Source of the DNA: JAWRCU01 sp033542235
GTDB taxonomy: Bacteria > Pseudomonadota > Alphaproteobacteria > Rhizobiales > Rhizobiaceae
Direction: 5' to 3'
Assembly (NCBI RefSeq): GCF_033542235.1
Contig: NZ_JAWRCU010000021.1
Coordinates: forward strand, 32,662-96,661
DNA length: 64,000 nucleotides
Shown here: piece by piece, positions 19,007-27,239 of the stretch
Numbering within the stretch: position 1 is the stretch's first letter
How the letters are laid out: each line of letters begins with the position of its first letter
Notes under the pieces: model-generated
Database searches by the model: none
What the model was told of the DNA's origin: nothing
What the model saw: the letters and a program-made list of their open reading frames with translations, nothing else
Translations under genes and position numbers: made by a program

Positions 19007-20011
19007 ATGAGATACACTTCCGCACGCCGCCCGACGATCTATTTCATCGGCGTCAGCACCGGCAAGAGCTCCATAATGAGGGTCTTTCCGGCCTGGGCAA
19101 AGCACCTCGGCCTCGAAGATGCCGCCATTGTCGGGATGGACTTCCCGCTTCATGCCGATGCTGCGCTCTATCGCGAAGCGGCGGCTTTCATTCGGGACGA
19201 TCCGCTCTCGCTCGGCGCGCTCGTGACGACCCACAAGATCGATTTCTACCGGGCCTGCCGTGACATGTTCGACGAGATCGATCCGCATGCGCGACTCATG
19301 GGCGAGACCAGCTGCCTCTCGAAGCGCGACGGCCGGTTCATCTGCAAGGCGAAGGACCCGATCTCCTCCGGGCTTACCCTCGATAGCTTCCTCGGCCAGG
19401 ACTATTTCGCCCGCACCGGCGGCGCGCTCTTTTCGATGGGCGCTGGAGGTTCCACGATTGCCATCACCTGGCACCTCATGCGCCGGTCGCGCGGCAAGGA
19501 TGTCCCCTCGCGGATCGTCGTCTCCGATCGCAGCCCCGAGCGGCTCGACGAGATAGCGGGCATCCACCGCCAGATCGAATGCGACGTGCCGGTCGAATAT
19601 GTGCTCCCAGAACGTCCGGACGCCAATGACCATGTAATGTCCACGCTGCCTCCGGCTTCGCTGGTGATCAACGCGACAGGTTTGGGAAAGGACGCGCCTG
19701 GGTCCCCGCTGACGGACGCAGCGCGCTTTCCCGATCGAGCCATCGCGTGGGAACTCAATTATCGCGGCGACCTGCTTTTCCTCGACCAGGCGCGGCGCCA
19801 GCAGCAGGCAAAGGCGCTGCAGGTGGAAGACGGCTGGACCTATTTCATTCACGGCTGGACACAGGTGATTGCCGAGGTGTTCGACATCGAAATCCCGACA
19901 TCCGGCGCCGGGTTCGATCGCCTTTCTGAGATCGCAGCTGCCGCCGGAGCTACGGCCTCCTCCGCCGCTGCGGGTAACAAAGCGGGCGGCCGGCCGCCCG
20001 GCAGCGACTGA
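19007..20011 (+). CDS. shikimate-dehydrogenase-like NAD(P) oxidoreductase
   Basis: 334 residues. The N-terminal substrate domain has VTTHKIDFYRA (about residues 66-76), where the lysine aligns with the AroE catalytic Lys. An aspartate in AKDPISSG (about 113-120) is at the place of the AroE NTD motif. The nucleotide site is FSMGAGGSTIAITW (about 143-156). The AroE motif GAVNT is replaced by GETSC. The long C-terminus is Ala/Gly-rich. Given the divergence and the position in a sugar locus, a substrate other than shikimate (a hydroxy-acid or keto sugar) is likely. 112 bases separate it from the upstream isomerase gene. Confidence 0.65.
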   Translation: MRYTSARRPTIYFIGVSTGKSSIMRVFPAWAKHLGLEDAAIVGMDFPLHADAALYREAAAFIRDDPLSLGALVTTHKIDFYRACRDMFDEIDPHARLMGETSCLSKRDGRFICKAKDPISSGLTLDSFLGQDYFARTGGALFSMGAGGSTIAITWHLMRRSRGKDVPSRIVVSDRSPERLDEIAGIHRQIECDVPVEYVLPERPDANDHVMSTLPPASLVINATGLGKDAPGSPLTDAARFPDRAIAWELNYRGDLLFLDQARRQQQAKALQVEDGWTYFIHGWTQVIAEVFDIEIPTSGAGFDRLSEIAAAAGATASSAAAGNKAGGRPPGSD

Positions 20012-20081
20012 TCGCACACGGCCACGCTCCAGCGTCACGTGCTACCAGTGCGGGAATGGAAGCCGCGAGGGCAAAGCGAGC

Positions 20082-20972
20082 ATGGCCCTGGATGAGCGAC
20101 TTGAAGAGCGGCGGATCGCGAACATGAACATCATCGAGATCGTTCGCACGAAACGGGATCAGCTGCGCAAATCCGATCGCAAGGTCGCTGATGTCGTCCT
20201 CGCCGATCCGCGCCGCATCCTGAATGCGACGGTGGCTGAAACGGCTGCGCTCGCAGCTGTCAGCCAGCCGACGGTTATCCGCTTCGCGACCTCGATCGGC
20301 TGCACCGGCTTCCAGGACTTCAAATTGCGTCTTGCGCAAAGCCTCGCGCTCGGAACGCCGGCGACGCATTCGGTGCTGCTCGACACAGACAGCATCGAGG
20401 CCGTTGCCGGGAAAATCTTCGACTACACGATGACGAGCCTCGATTGGGCCCGTAAGCATCTGGACAAGACCCAGCTCGAGAAAGCGATCGACATTCTTGC
20501 GCAAGCTCGTGCGATCGAGTTCTTCGGCTTCGGCGCGTCGGGCATTGTTGCCCAGGATGCGCAGCAGAAGTTCCCGCTTTTCGGCGTGCCGTGCGGCGCC
20601 GAGCAGGATTCCCACCAGCAACTCATGTCGGCCGCCATGATGAAGCCCGGCGACGTCGCGGTGGTCATTTCCAACACGGGAACGACCCGGTCGATCATCG
20701 AAGTGGCCCGGATCGCGCGGGAGAACGGTGCCAAGGTGGTCGGTCTCATCGGGGCGCCCTCGCCGCTGGTGGAGCATTGCGACGTGCCTGTTCTGATCGA
20801 GACGCTCGACAATACCAACATCTACACGCCGACCATTTCGCGGATCGCAGCTTTGACCGTCGTCGATATTCTCTCGACGGCCGTAGCCATGCGCCGCGAT
20901 CCGAACCACCGGGAGCGGATAACGGCAATGAAGAAGCTCCTGCGGGAGACCCGCTCAGTACGCATCGTCTGA
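20082..20972 (+). CDS. RpiR/HexR-family transcriptional regulator with SIS domain
   Basis: 296 residues from ATG at 20082 (GAGGGC eleven bases upstream; ATG at 20127 is an alternative). The N-terminal helix-turn-helix is LRKSDRKVADVVLADP through AAVSQPTVIRFATSIG (about residues 25-72). FKLRLAQSLALGTP (about 80-93) is typical of HexR. The SIS sugar-phosphate domain contains FGFGASGIVAQD (about 147-158) and AVVISNTGTTRSIIE (about 194-208). HexR-type proteins repress sugar genes and release DNA on binding a sugar phosphate. Four palindromes matching a HexR-like box flank the genes of this locus (sites A-D), so this is the likely local repressor. Confidence 0.87.
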   Translation: MALDERLEERRIANMNIIEIVRTKRDQLRKSDRKVADVVLADPRRILNATVAETAALAAVSQPTVIRFATSIGCTGFQDFKLRLAQSLALGTPATHSVLLDTDSIEAVAGKIFDYTMTSLDWARKHLDKTQLEKAIDILAQARAIEFFGFGASGIVAQDAQQKFPLFGVPCGAEQDSHQQLMSAAMMKPGDVAVVISNTGTTRSIIEVARIARENGAKVVGLIGAPSPLVEHCDVPVLIETLDNTNIYTPTISRIAALTVVDILSTAVAMRRDPNHRERITAMKKLLRETRSVRIV

Positions 20973-21008
20973 AGGGGATCCCTCGAAGGAAATCGGGCGT
21001 CTGCCCTA

Positions 21009-21023
21009 GGTAGTAAAATTACA
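21009..21023 (-). promoter_or_regulatory. operator copy (site C)
   Basis: On the minus strand TGTAATTTTACTACC, i.e. the same TGTAA-n5-CTAC pattern as sites A and D with an AT-only centre, and closest to the published-type HexR box. It lies 79 bases upstream of site D and may act as an auxiliary operator for the importer operon. Confidence 0.55.
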
Positions 21024-21085
21024 TGATTGCGACCGCCGCCCAAAGCTGAAATCGAAAAGGTGGAAAATTCTGGCCAGCCGCGGCG

Positions 21086-21116
21086 TTGACGTTGAAGTTC
21101 CTGTAACTATGCTACA
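21086..21116 (+). promoter_or_regulatory. promoter and operator of the sugar ABC operon (site D)
   Basis: TTGACG (21086-21091), a 16-base spacer and TATGCT (21108-21113). The 17-bp sequence CTGTAACTATGCTACAG (21101-21117) covers the -10 element. It has palindromic ends (CTGTA..TACAG) and is identical over 15 bases to site A on the opposite strand. Confidence 0.7.
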
Positions 21117-21149
21117 GTTGTGCTCGGACAGGGGAGGTCCGGAGCTCAT

Positions 21150-21269
21150 ATGTCGGGACAAGCCGACTGGCCGAAGCGGTATCAATGGGAGGAATGGATT
21201 CCAGCGAAGCCACGACCTAAGATCGCCCTTCTGCCGCCATGTCGATGGCGGCGAAGACGCTTCAGCTGA
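21150..21269 (+). CDS. possible 39-residue leader ORF upstream of the ABC operon
   Basis: ATG at 21150 has GGAG six bases upstream. The 39 codons end at TGA 21267-21269 and the encoded peptide is rich in Trp, Pro and Arg. A perfect 8-bp stem with a GTCG loop (GCCGCCAT..ATGGCGGC, 21233-21252) sits inside its 3' part. It could be a leader peptide or simply untranslated leader. No homologue is recognised. Confidence 0.25.
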   Translation: MSGQADWPKRYQWEEWIPAKPRPKIALLPPCRWRRRRFS

Positions 21270-21335
21270 CGGGAGGATCAGATTCTAACCGCAATTCGAT
21301 GAGGTCGGATTGCATCAACAGGGAGGAGGAACTCG

Positions 21336-22811
21336 ATGAGAATTGCAGCCTTGTTGGCCGGCGCTTCGGCCGCCTGTGCGGCGGCATGCATGCCTGCGCT
21401 CGCACAGGACAAGCCGTTTGCCGGCGTGACTGTGAACGTCATAACCCAGACCGGGGCGATCCAAGAGCCGCTGCAGCGGCGCGCCCCCGAGTTCGAAAAG
21501 CTCACCGGCGCGAAGATCAACGTGATCGCGGTGCCGTTTTCCGATCTCTATCAGAAGATCCTGACCGACTGGGCGAGCGGCACCAATTCCGTCGACGCCG
21601 CGGTCTTCGCTCCGCAATGGATGGTCGACTACATCGCCGGCGGTTATCTCGATGACCTGACCACGCGCATCGAAGGCGACAAGGACATCAAGCAGGACGA
21701 CGTCGGCGCTTTCTTCCGCGACTTCTCGGAGAAGTATAGCGGCAAGGCCTACATGGTCACGCTCGATGGTGACTTCCACATGATGTACTACCGCAAGGAC
21801 GTCCTCGACGCCGCCGGGCAGAAGGTGCCCACGACGTGGGACGAATATCTCGCCGTGGCCAAGGCGGTGCACGGCAAGGACATGAATGGCGACGGCACGC
21901 CGGATTTCGGCTCCTGCATCGCCAAGAAGCGCAATGCGCAGAGCTACTGGTTCGTCACCGACGTGGTCGGCTCGATGACCCAGTCGCGGGGCACCAGCCA
22001 GGGCACGTTCTTCAACACGAAAGACATGACGCCGCTGGTCAACAATGAAGCCTTTCGCAAGGCGCTCGATTTCCTGCAGGAATCGACGAAATACGGTCCG
22101 CCGGACGAGCTCAATCTCGACGTCGCCGACACGCGCCCGCTTTTTGCGTCGGGCCGCTGCGCGTTGAACCTCGACTGGGGCGACGTCGGCACGATCTCGA
22201 TTGATCCCAAGCAGTCCAAGGTGATGGGCAAGTGGGGCGCCGCGATCATGCCCGGCTCGAAGGAGGTCCTCAATTGGGAAACCGGAAAGCTGGAGGCTTG
22301 CACGGCTGAAAGCTGCCCGCATGCGATCGATGGGGTCAATCATGCTCCCTTCGCGGCCTTTGGTGGCTGGGGCGGCGGCATCAACGCGGCTGCCGATCCT
22401 AAGGTGAAGGACGCCGCCTTTGCCTATTTCTCCTACATGACGCAACCGGAGCAGTCGAATTCCGACGTGACGATCGGTGGGACTGGTTTCAACCCCTACC
22501 GGACGTCGCAGCTCTCTTATAGCGATCTCTGGAAGAATGCCGGCATGAGCGAAGAAGAGGCCAAGGTCTATCTGGGCGCAATCAACCAGAGCATGAACAG
22601 CCCCAACATGATCCTCGACCTACGTATTCCGCAAAACCAGAAATACCAGCAGGTCGTGCTCGACGAGGCGATTTCTCGCTTCCTCGCCGGCGAAATCGAC
22701 AAGGAAGCCACGGTCAAAGCCGTCGAGGACGGCTGGAACGAGCTGAACGACGAGATCGGCAAGGACGAGCAGCTCAAGTTCTACAAGGCGACCATCGGCG
22801 CCAAGGATTAG
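21336..22811 (+). CDS. sugar ABC transporter substrate-binding protein
   Basis: 491 residues, ATG preceded by a strong GGGAGGAGGA. A Sec signal peptide ends near AQDKPF (about residue 23). The mature protein follows the family 1 solute-binding fold (VTVNVITQTGAIQEPLQRRAPEFEKLTG, in part) with a substrate-lobe motif GGTGFNPYRTSQLS near 386. It delivers a carbohydrate to the two permeases encoded next. It is longer than typical (about 420), with extra sequence around residues 305-345 containing two cysteines that could pair. It is first in a four-gene operon controlled by site D. Confidence 0.9.
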   Translation: MRIAALLAGASAACAAACMPALAQDKPFAGVTVNVITQTGAIQEPLQRRAPEFEKLTGAKINVIAVPFSDLYQKILTDWASGTNSVDAAVFAPQWMVDYIAGGYLDDLTTRIEGDKDIKQDDVGAFFRDFSEKYSGKAYMVTLDGDFHMMYYRKDVLDAAGQKVPTTWDEYLAVAKAVHGKDMNGDGTPDFGSCIAKKRNAQSYWFVTDVVGSMTQSRGTSQGTFFNTKDMTPLVNNEAFRKALDFLQESTKYGPPDELNLDVADTRPLFASGRCALNLDWGDVGTISIDPKQSKVMGKWGAAIMPGSKEVLNWETGKLEACTAESCPHAIDGVNHAPFAAFGGWGGGINAAADPKVKDAAFAYFSYMTQPEQSNSDVTIGGTGFNPYRTSQLSYSDLWKNAGMSEEEAKVYLGAINQSMNSPNMILDLRIPQNQKYQQVVLDEAISRFLAGEIDKEATVKAVEDGWNELNDEIGKDEQLKFYKATIGAKD

Positions 22812-22882
22812 GATCTGAACATCGAGCCGGCGCGGGTCACTACCCGTGCCGGTCTCGACCGTTTCGGCACATCCGGTACCGA

Positions 22883-24022
22883 ATGACCGCAACCACCGAC
22901 ACGCTTCCCGCAACAGCCAAACATCGCGGCTGGGCCGAATGGCTGGACCGCCAGTCCGGGCCCGTCATGGTGATGCCGGCCGTCATCGTGCTGCTCTGTT
23001 TCGCGATTTTCCCGCTGCTGATCTCTGCCTATCTGTCGCTGTCGCGCTTCGCGCTCGCGCCGGGCGGCTTCACGCTGAAATTCATAGGGCTGGTCAACTA
23101 CCGCAAGCTGTTGACGGGGTCGCAACAGTATCACCTCCTCGGCAAGTTCGGCGATATGGGCGTCCTGCAGTGGGGCCTGCTGGCGTTGATTGCGGCAGGG
23201 CTGCTTCTCATCCTTGCCCGGTATTTGCTGCGGGGCCGAGCGACCGTCCTCGGCACGCTCGGCCGGATCATCTCGATTGCCCTCGCCTTCGGCCTCGCAA
23301 CCGTCGCGGTGGCGACGTTCGCCCCTGGCGGGGTGCCTGGCACGGCGATCAACACGCTGCTTTATGTGATCATCGGCGTTGCAGTGCAATTCGGACTCGG
23401 CCTCGGGCTGGCGCTTCTCTGCGGCCAGCCGATCCGGGCACGCAACTTTTTTCGCGTCCTGTTCTTCATTCCTCTGATGGTCACGCCTGTCGGGATCGCC
23501 TACACCTTCCGCATGCTGGCCGACATGCAGAAGGGCCCTTTCGCGCCCCTGCTGCGCACCTTCGGGGTCACCGAATGGTCGTGGGCGAACGAGGCATGGT
23601 CGGCCCGTCTGATGGTCTTGATCGGCGACACCTGGCAGTGGACGCCGTTCATGTTCATCGTGCTGCTGGCGGCCATCGAAAACCAGTCGCGCGACCAGAT
23701 CGAGGCCGCCCGCCTCGACGGCGCCAGCGGCTTCCAGATCTTCCGCGACATCACCTGGCCGGCCATCGCGCCGGTCGCCGCCACAATCGTCCTGATCCGG
23801 CTGATCGAGGCCTTCAAGATCATCGACCTCCCCAACGTGCTCACCGGCGGCGGCCCGGGGCTCGCGACGGAATCCATGACACTGCACTCCTTTATCGCCT
23901 GGCGTACGCAAGATCTCGGCGGCTCCGCCGCCGTCGGGTACATGCTGCTCTTTATCTCGACGATCGCCTGCGTGTCGTTCTTCAATTTCGTGGTCCGGCC
24001 GGCGCGCCGGTTCGAGCAATGA
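22883..24022 (+). CDS. sugar ABC transporter permease, MalF-like
   Basis: 379 residues. The transmembrane domain has the conserved EAA-type loop ENQSRDQIEAARLDGASGFQIFRDITWP (in part, about 270-297), which contacts the ATPase. An unusual insertion of about 65 residues sits between the first periplasmic segment (VNYRKLLTGSQQYHLLG) and the normal second membrane span (TAINTLLYVIIGVAVQFGLG). It adds two hydrophobic stretches (VLQWGLLALIAAGLLLILA and IISIALAFGLATVAVATFA). The following permease carries a comparable insert. It overlaps that gene by ATGA. Confidence 0.9.
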   Translation: MTATTDTLPATAKHRGWAEWLDRQSGPVMVMPAVIVLLCFAIFPLLISAYLSLSRFALAPGGFTLKFIGLVNYRKLLTGSQQYHLLGKFGDMGVLQWGLLALIAAGLLLILARYLLRGRATVLGTLGRIISIALAFGLATVAVATFAPGGVPGTAINTLLYVIIGVAVQFGLGLGLALLCGQPIRARNFFRVLFFIPLMVTPVGIAYTFRMLADMQKGPFAPLLRTFGVTEWSWANEAWSARLMVLIGDTWQWTPFMFIVLLAAIENQSRDQIEAARLDGASGFQIFRDITWPAIAPVAATIVLIRLIEAFKIIDLPNVLTGGGPGLATESMTLHSFIAWRTQDLGGSAAVGYMLLFISTIACVSFFNFVVRPARRFEQ

Positions 24023-25065
24023 CGGCCGAGAATCGCACCCTTTTCCGCCGGCTGTTCGAACCGGCCTCCGTCGACAGCCAGGCACCCGCGGCGCAGGTCA
24101 TCACCTATGCGCTGCTCATCTTATGGTCGCTGGTGGTGCTGGTTCCGCTTTACTGGGTGCTGATCACCTCGTTCAAGGGTGCGGGCGAGGTCGACAACGG
24201 TCCCTTCTACATACCCTTCGTCGACTTCACCCCCTCGCTCGATGCCTGGAATTTCATGCTCCTGGAGAACAACACGCTCGGGCCCTACCTCAACTCCGTC
24301 GTCGTCGCGCTGGTTAGCACCGTGCTCGCAGTGCTGATCGGCTCGCTCGCTGCCTATGCCTTGGTGCGCATCCGATTCCAGGTGAAGCTGGCCGGCGTAG
24401 CTATCTTCCTCGTGCTGCTTGCTGCCGTCATCGGGGCGGTTGCCAGTTTCGGTATCGCCTGGGAGCTCGCAGTGGGCGTGGCGCTGGCGCTGTTCGTGAT
24501 CGCGCTGCTCACGCTGGTGCGTCGAACACGGCTCGCGGTCGGCAACAACGACGTCGAATTCTGGATCATCTCCAACCGCATCATGCCGCCGATCGTCGCG
24601 GTCCTGCCGATCTACGTGATGTTCCAGCAGCTCAGGCTACTTGACACGCAGGTTGCGCTGATTGCCACCTACACCGCCGTCAACCTGCCGATCGTGGTCT
24701 GGCTGACGCGCGACTTCTTCGCCGCCATTCCGCTCGACCTCGAGGAGAGCGCCGAGATCGACGGCGCCTCGAAGTTCCGCGTGTTCTTCACCATCGCGCT
24801 GCCGCTGGTTCGATCAGGGCTCGTCGCTACCTTCCTCCTGGTGCTGATCCTTGCCTGGAACGAGTATCTGCTCGCCCTCTTTCTTTCCAACGCGAAGGCA
24901 CAGACCATGCCCGTGCTGGTCTCGGCCCAGAACACCACGCGCGGACCACAATGGTGGAACATGTCGGTGCTGATCGTCGTGATGATCGCGCCGGTGGTGC
25001 TGATCTCGACCATTCTGCAAAGACACATTGCGCGCGGCCTGCTGGTCGGCGCCGTGAAGGGTTGA
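24019..25065 (+). CDS. sugar ABC transporter permease, MalG-like
   Basis: 348 residues from ATG at 24019, overlapping the previous stop (ATGA). The EAA loop is DLEESAEIDGASKFRVFFTIALP (in part, about 238-258). Between the normal third span (LAAYALVRIRF) and the segment FWIISNRIMPPIVAVLPIYVMF there is an extra stretch of about 55 residues with two hydrophobic helices (LAGVAIFLVLLAAVIGAVAS and LAVGVALALFVIALLTLV). Typical members are about 280 residues. It pairs with the preceding permease as the membrane channel of the importer. Confidence 0.9.
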   Translation: MTAENRTLFRRLFEPASVDSQAPAAQVITYALLILWSLVVLVPLYWVLITSFKGAGEVDNGPFYIPFVDFTPSLDAWNFMLLENNTLGPYLNSVVVALVSTVLAVLIGSLAAYALVRIRFQVKLAGVAIFLVLLAAVIGAVASFGIAWELAVGVALALFVIALLTLVRRTRLAVGNNDVEFWIISNRIMPPIVAVLPIYVMFQQLRLLDTQVALIATYTAVNLPIVVWLTRDFFAAIPLDLEESAEIDGASKFRVFFTIALPLVRSGLVATFLLVLILAWNEYLLALFLSNAKAQTMPVLVSAQNTTRGPQWWNMSVLIVVMIAPVVLISTILQRHIARGLLVGAVKG

Positions 25066-25068
25066 TTG

Positions 25069-26196
25069 ATGCGGGTCACGCTTGCCGATATCCACAAATC
25101 CTTCGGTACGGTTAAAGTCGTCAAAGGTCTCGACCTGACGATCGAAGACGGCGAATTCCTGGTCCTGCTCGGACCTTCCGGCTGCGGCAAGACGACAGCT
25201 TTGCGCATGGTAGCCGGGCTGGAATCCGTCACCTCCGGCCGGATCCTCATCGGCGAGCGGGACATCACGAACGTGCTGCCCAAATATCGCGACATCGCGA
25301 TGGTGTTTCAGTCCTACGCGCTCTATCCGCACATGACGGTCGCCGAGAACATCGCCTATCCACTGAAGCTCAGGAAAGTTCCGCCCGCCGAGCGTGACAG
25401 GTCGGTGCGCAGCGCCGCAGGCAAGGTGCATCTGGAGGAGTTCCTCGACCGCTATCCCCGCCAGCTTTCCGGTGGGCAGAGGCAGCGCATTGCGCTGGCG
25501 CGCGCCATCGTGCGGCGACCGAGCGTGTTCCTGATGGACGAGCCGCTCTCCAACCTCGACGCCAAGTTGCGCGGCCACATGCGCTCCGAGCTGAAGCGCC
25601 TGCAGGCCGATCTCGGTGTGACCACAATCTACGTCACGCACGACCAGATCGAGGCGATGACGCTCGCCAATCGCGTGGCGATCATGAACCGTGGCGTCGT
25701 GCAGCAGATCGCCACGCCGCGGCAGATCTATGACGACCCCGCCAATCTGTTCGTCGCGGGCTTCATCGGCTCGCCGCCCATGAACTTCCTGGAGGGCGAG
25801 CTTTCCCAGGGCACTTTCATCCACCCGGACGCGCGGTTCGAGACCGGGCTCGCAGAAAGCCGCAAGAAGATCACTGCCGGGCTGCGCCCCGAGGACTGCC
25901 GGGTGACGGCGCCGTCGCAAGGCAGGATAAGGGCGCGCGTTTACGCGCTCGAGCTCATCGGCGACCACACGCTGATCACATGCCGGCTCGGCGAGGCTGC
26001 GCTCACCGTCAAGGCCGACAAGTCGGCACACTATGACATGGACGAGACGATAGGCGTCACTTTTGCCGACCAGGCCGTATTCCTGTTTGACACGGAGACC
26101 GGCGCGAGGATCCGCGACCCCCGCGCTGAGAAGAGCGAAAGATCAGCAGCGCTCCCGAGAACGAGGGTTGCAGAGCCTGGCGTCGGAGGGGCGTGA
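25069..26196 (+). CDS. sugar ABC transporter ATP-binding protein (MalK/UgpC type)
   Basis: 375 residues from ATG at 25069, three bases after the permease stop. Walker A GPSGCGKTT (about 36-44), signature LSGGQRQRIALARAI (about 133-147), Walker B VFLMDEPLSNLDAK (about 153-166) and the switch His in VTHDQ are all intact. A C-terminal regulatory TOBE-like domain follows (about 240-350). It powers import for the two permeases. The last 25 residues are charged and variable. Confidence 0.93.
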   Translation: MRVTLADIHKSFGTVKVVKGLDLTIEDGEFLVLLGPSGCGKTTALRMVAGLESVTSGRILIGERDITNVLPKYRDIAMVFQSYALYPHMTVAENIAYPLKLRKVPPAERDRSVRSAAGKVHLEEFLDRYPRQLSGGQRQRIALARAIVRRPSVFLMDEPLSNLDAKLRGHMRSELKRLQADLGVTTIYVTHDQIEAMTLANRVAIMNRGVVQQIATPRQIYDDPANLFVAGFIGSPPMNFLEGELSQGTFIHPDARFETGLAESRKKITAGLRPEDCRVTAPSQGRIRARVYALELIGDHTLITCRLGEAALTVKADKSAHYDMDETIGVTFADQAVFLFDTETGARIRDPRAEKSERSAALPRTRVAEPGVGGA

Positions 26197-26378
26197 GATC
26201 CTGGCGCCCTAAAGCAGAGGCTGCGGTAGCTGAAGCTTTTGGTCCCATTTCAGGCCGATGGCACCCCGAATATTTGCGCTACGTTGACGCGGGCATCCGC
26301 GATCTCGCCCACTATCGACAACGGCGTAACGCAACTGGTTGCGCTTCGATGCCGGCCCCGAGCCACAAGCAGAGATCC

Positions 26379-26403
26379 GGAACTCTAGCACTCGAAACGA
26401 GTT
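26379..26403 (+). promoter_or_regulatory. EcfG-type general stress promoter, upstream of the 88-aa gene
   Basis: GGAAC (26379-26383), 16 bases, AGTT (26400-26403), 35 bases before ATG 26439. Alphaproteobacterial EcfG sigma factors recognise GGAAC-n16/17-cGTT; this copy differs at one base of the -10. Confidence 0.5.
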
Positions 26404-26438
26404 TTAAGCTGCACTGTTGGCGAGAGGAGGATTGAGCC

Positions 26439-26705
26439 ATGGGCGCCGAGCAAAAAACTCAACCTTCCCTAGAGACATCGACCGAAACAGCTCGCGACCT
26501 TGACGGGCGGCCGCCGATTAATGAAGCATCCTACCGTGGCTGGCTCATTCGTTATTGGAATAGCGGAGAGTGGATTGCCCAGCTATTCGAGCCCGGCTCC
26601 ATCGCCCCCCTCCCCGACCAGGTGGTTGCCTCACTTGATGAGGGGGAAGTAGTTCTTGTGCAGCGCGCACAGCGAAAAATAGATGGGATAACGCCTTCGG
26701 AGTAG
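26439..26705 (+). CDS. conserved small hypothetical protein
   Basis: 88 residues, ATG with GAGAGGAGG eight bases upstream. No signal peptide or membrane segment. The central part (YRGWLIRYWNSGEWIAQLFEPG, in part) is aromatic-rich and the C-terminus is acidic then basic. No family is recognised. An EcfG-type promoter motif upstream suggests expression in the general stress response. Confidence 0.6.
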   Translation: MGAEQKTQPSLETSTETARDLDGRPPINEASYRGWLIRYWNSGEWIAQLFEPGSIAPLPDQVVASLDEGEVVLVQRAQRKIDGITPSE

Positions 26706-26838
26706 GGCTCGGGTGGCGGGCAACAAACCAAGCCAAGCCGGTCGAGCTGTGCAATAACGGCCCGCTTATGTTACCTGCCCAGCACTTGTGAACGCTACCG
26801 CTGCGCGGGACATACGTCGTTTTCGCCTCACTTACGGT

Positions 26839-26863
26839 CGAACTTATTTGCCACAGCAGCGTT
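26839..26863 (+). promoter_or_regulatory. EcfG-type general stress promoter of the CsbD gene
   Basis: CGAAC (26839-26843), 16 bases, CGTT (26860-26863), 42 bases before the ATG. One mismatch to GGAAC-n16-CGTT. CsbD-family genes are commonly members of general stress regulons, which fits. Confidence 0.55.
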
Positions 26864-26905
26864 AACTGCAGGCGAAACCATCCCAGTAGCAACGGAGAAA
26901 ACACC

Positions 26906-27115
26906 ATGGACTGGAACCGTGTCGAAGGCAACTGGAAGCAAATCAAGGGCCAGGTGAAGGAGCAGTGGGGCAAGCTGACCGACGACGATCTGGACCGGAT
27001 CAACGGACGCCGCGACCAGCTCGAAGGCAAGATTCAGGAACGGTATGGCCTCGCAAAGGATCAAATTCGTCGCGATGTCGATGATTGGTATGACCGCCAG
27101 AATTGGCCGAACTGA
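26906..27115 (+). CDS. CsbD-family stress protein
   Basis: 69 residues, ATG with GGAG upstream. The family signature is seen from the first residues: MDWNRVEGNWKQIKGQVKEQWGKLTDDDL (in part), followed by the repeat-like INGRRDQLEGKIQERYG. The protein is predicted helical and strongly charged. CsbD proteins are small stress-induced proteins of unknown molecular role. It is preceded by an EcfG-type promoter and followed by a GC-rich hairpin. Confidence 0.9.
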   Translation: MDWNRVEGNWKQIKGQVKEQWGKLTDDDLDRINGRRDQLEGKIQERYGLAKDQIRRDVDDWYDRQNWPN

Positions 27116-27125
27116 TTGATGGACT

Positions 27126-27150
27126 GCGCCCCGCCGACGTAGCGGGGCGC
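27126..27150 (+). terminator. hairpin after the CsbD gene
   Basis: Perfect 9-bp stem GCGCCCCGC / GCGGGGCGC with a 7-base loop, 10 bases after the stop. No T-run follows, so it may be a Rho-assisted or bidirectional terminator toward the convergent permease gene. Confidence 0.5.
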
Positions 27151-27239
27151 GTCCGACTTGATGAGAATGATTGCAACTACAAAGCTTCCGGGGGCACATC
27201 GAGCCGAGAGGCGAGTAGGGGAAACGAAAAACACGGGCG

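Noticed and set aside
26193..26435. 80-codon frame after the ABC ATPase
   Set aside because: No ribosome site and no conserved look; the region is better read as spacer with an EcfG-type promoter.
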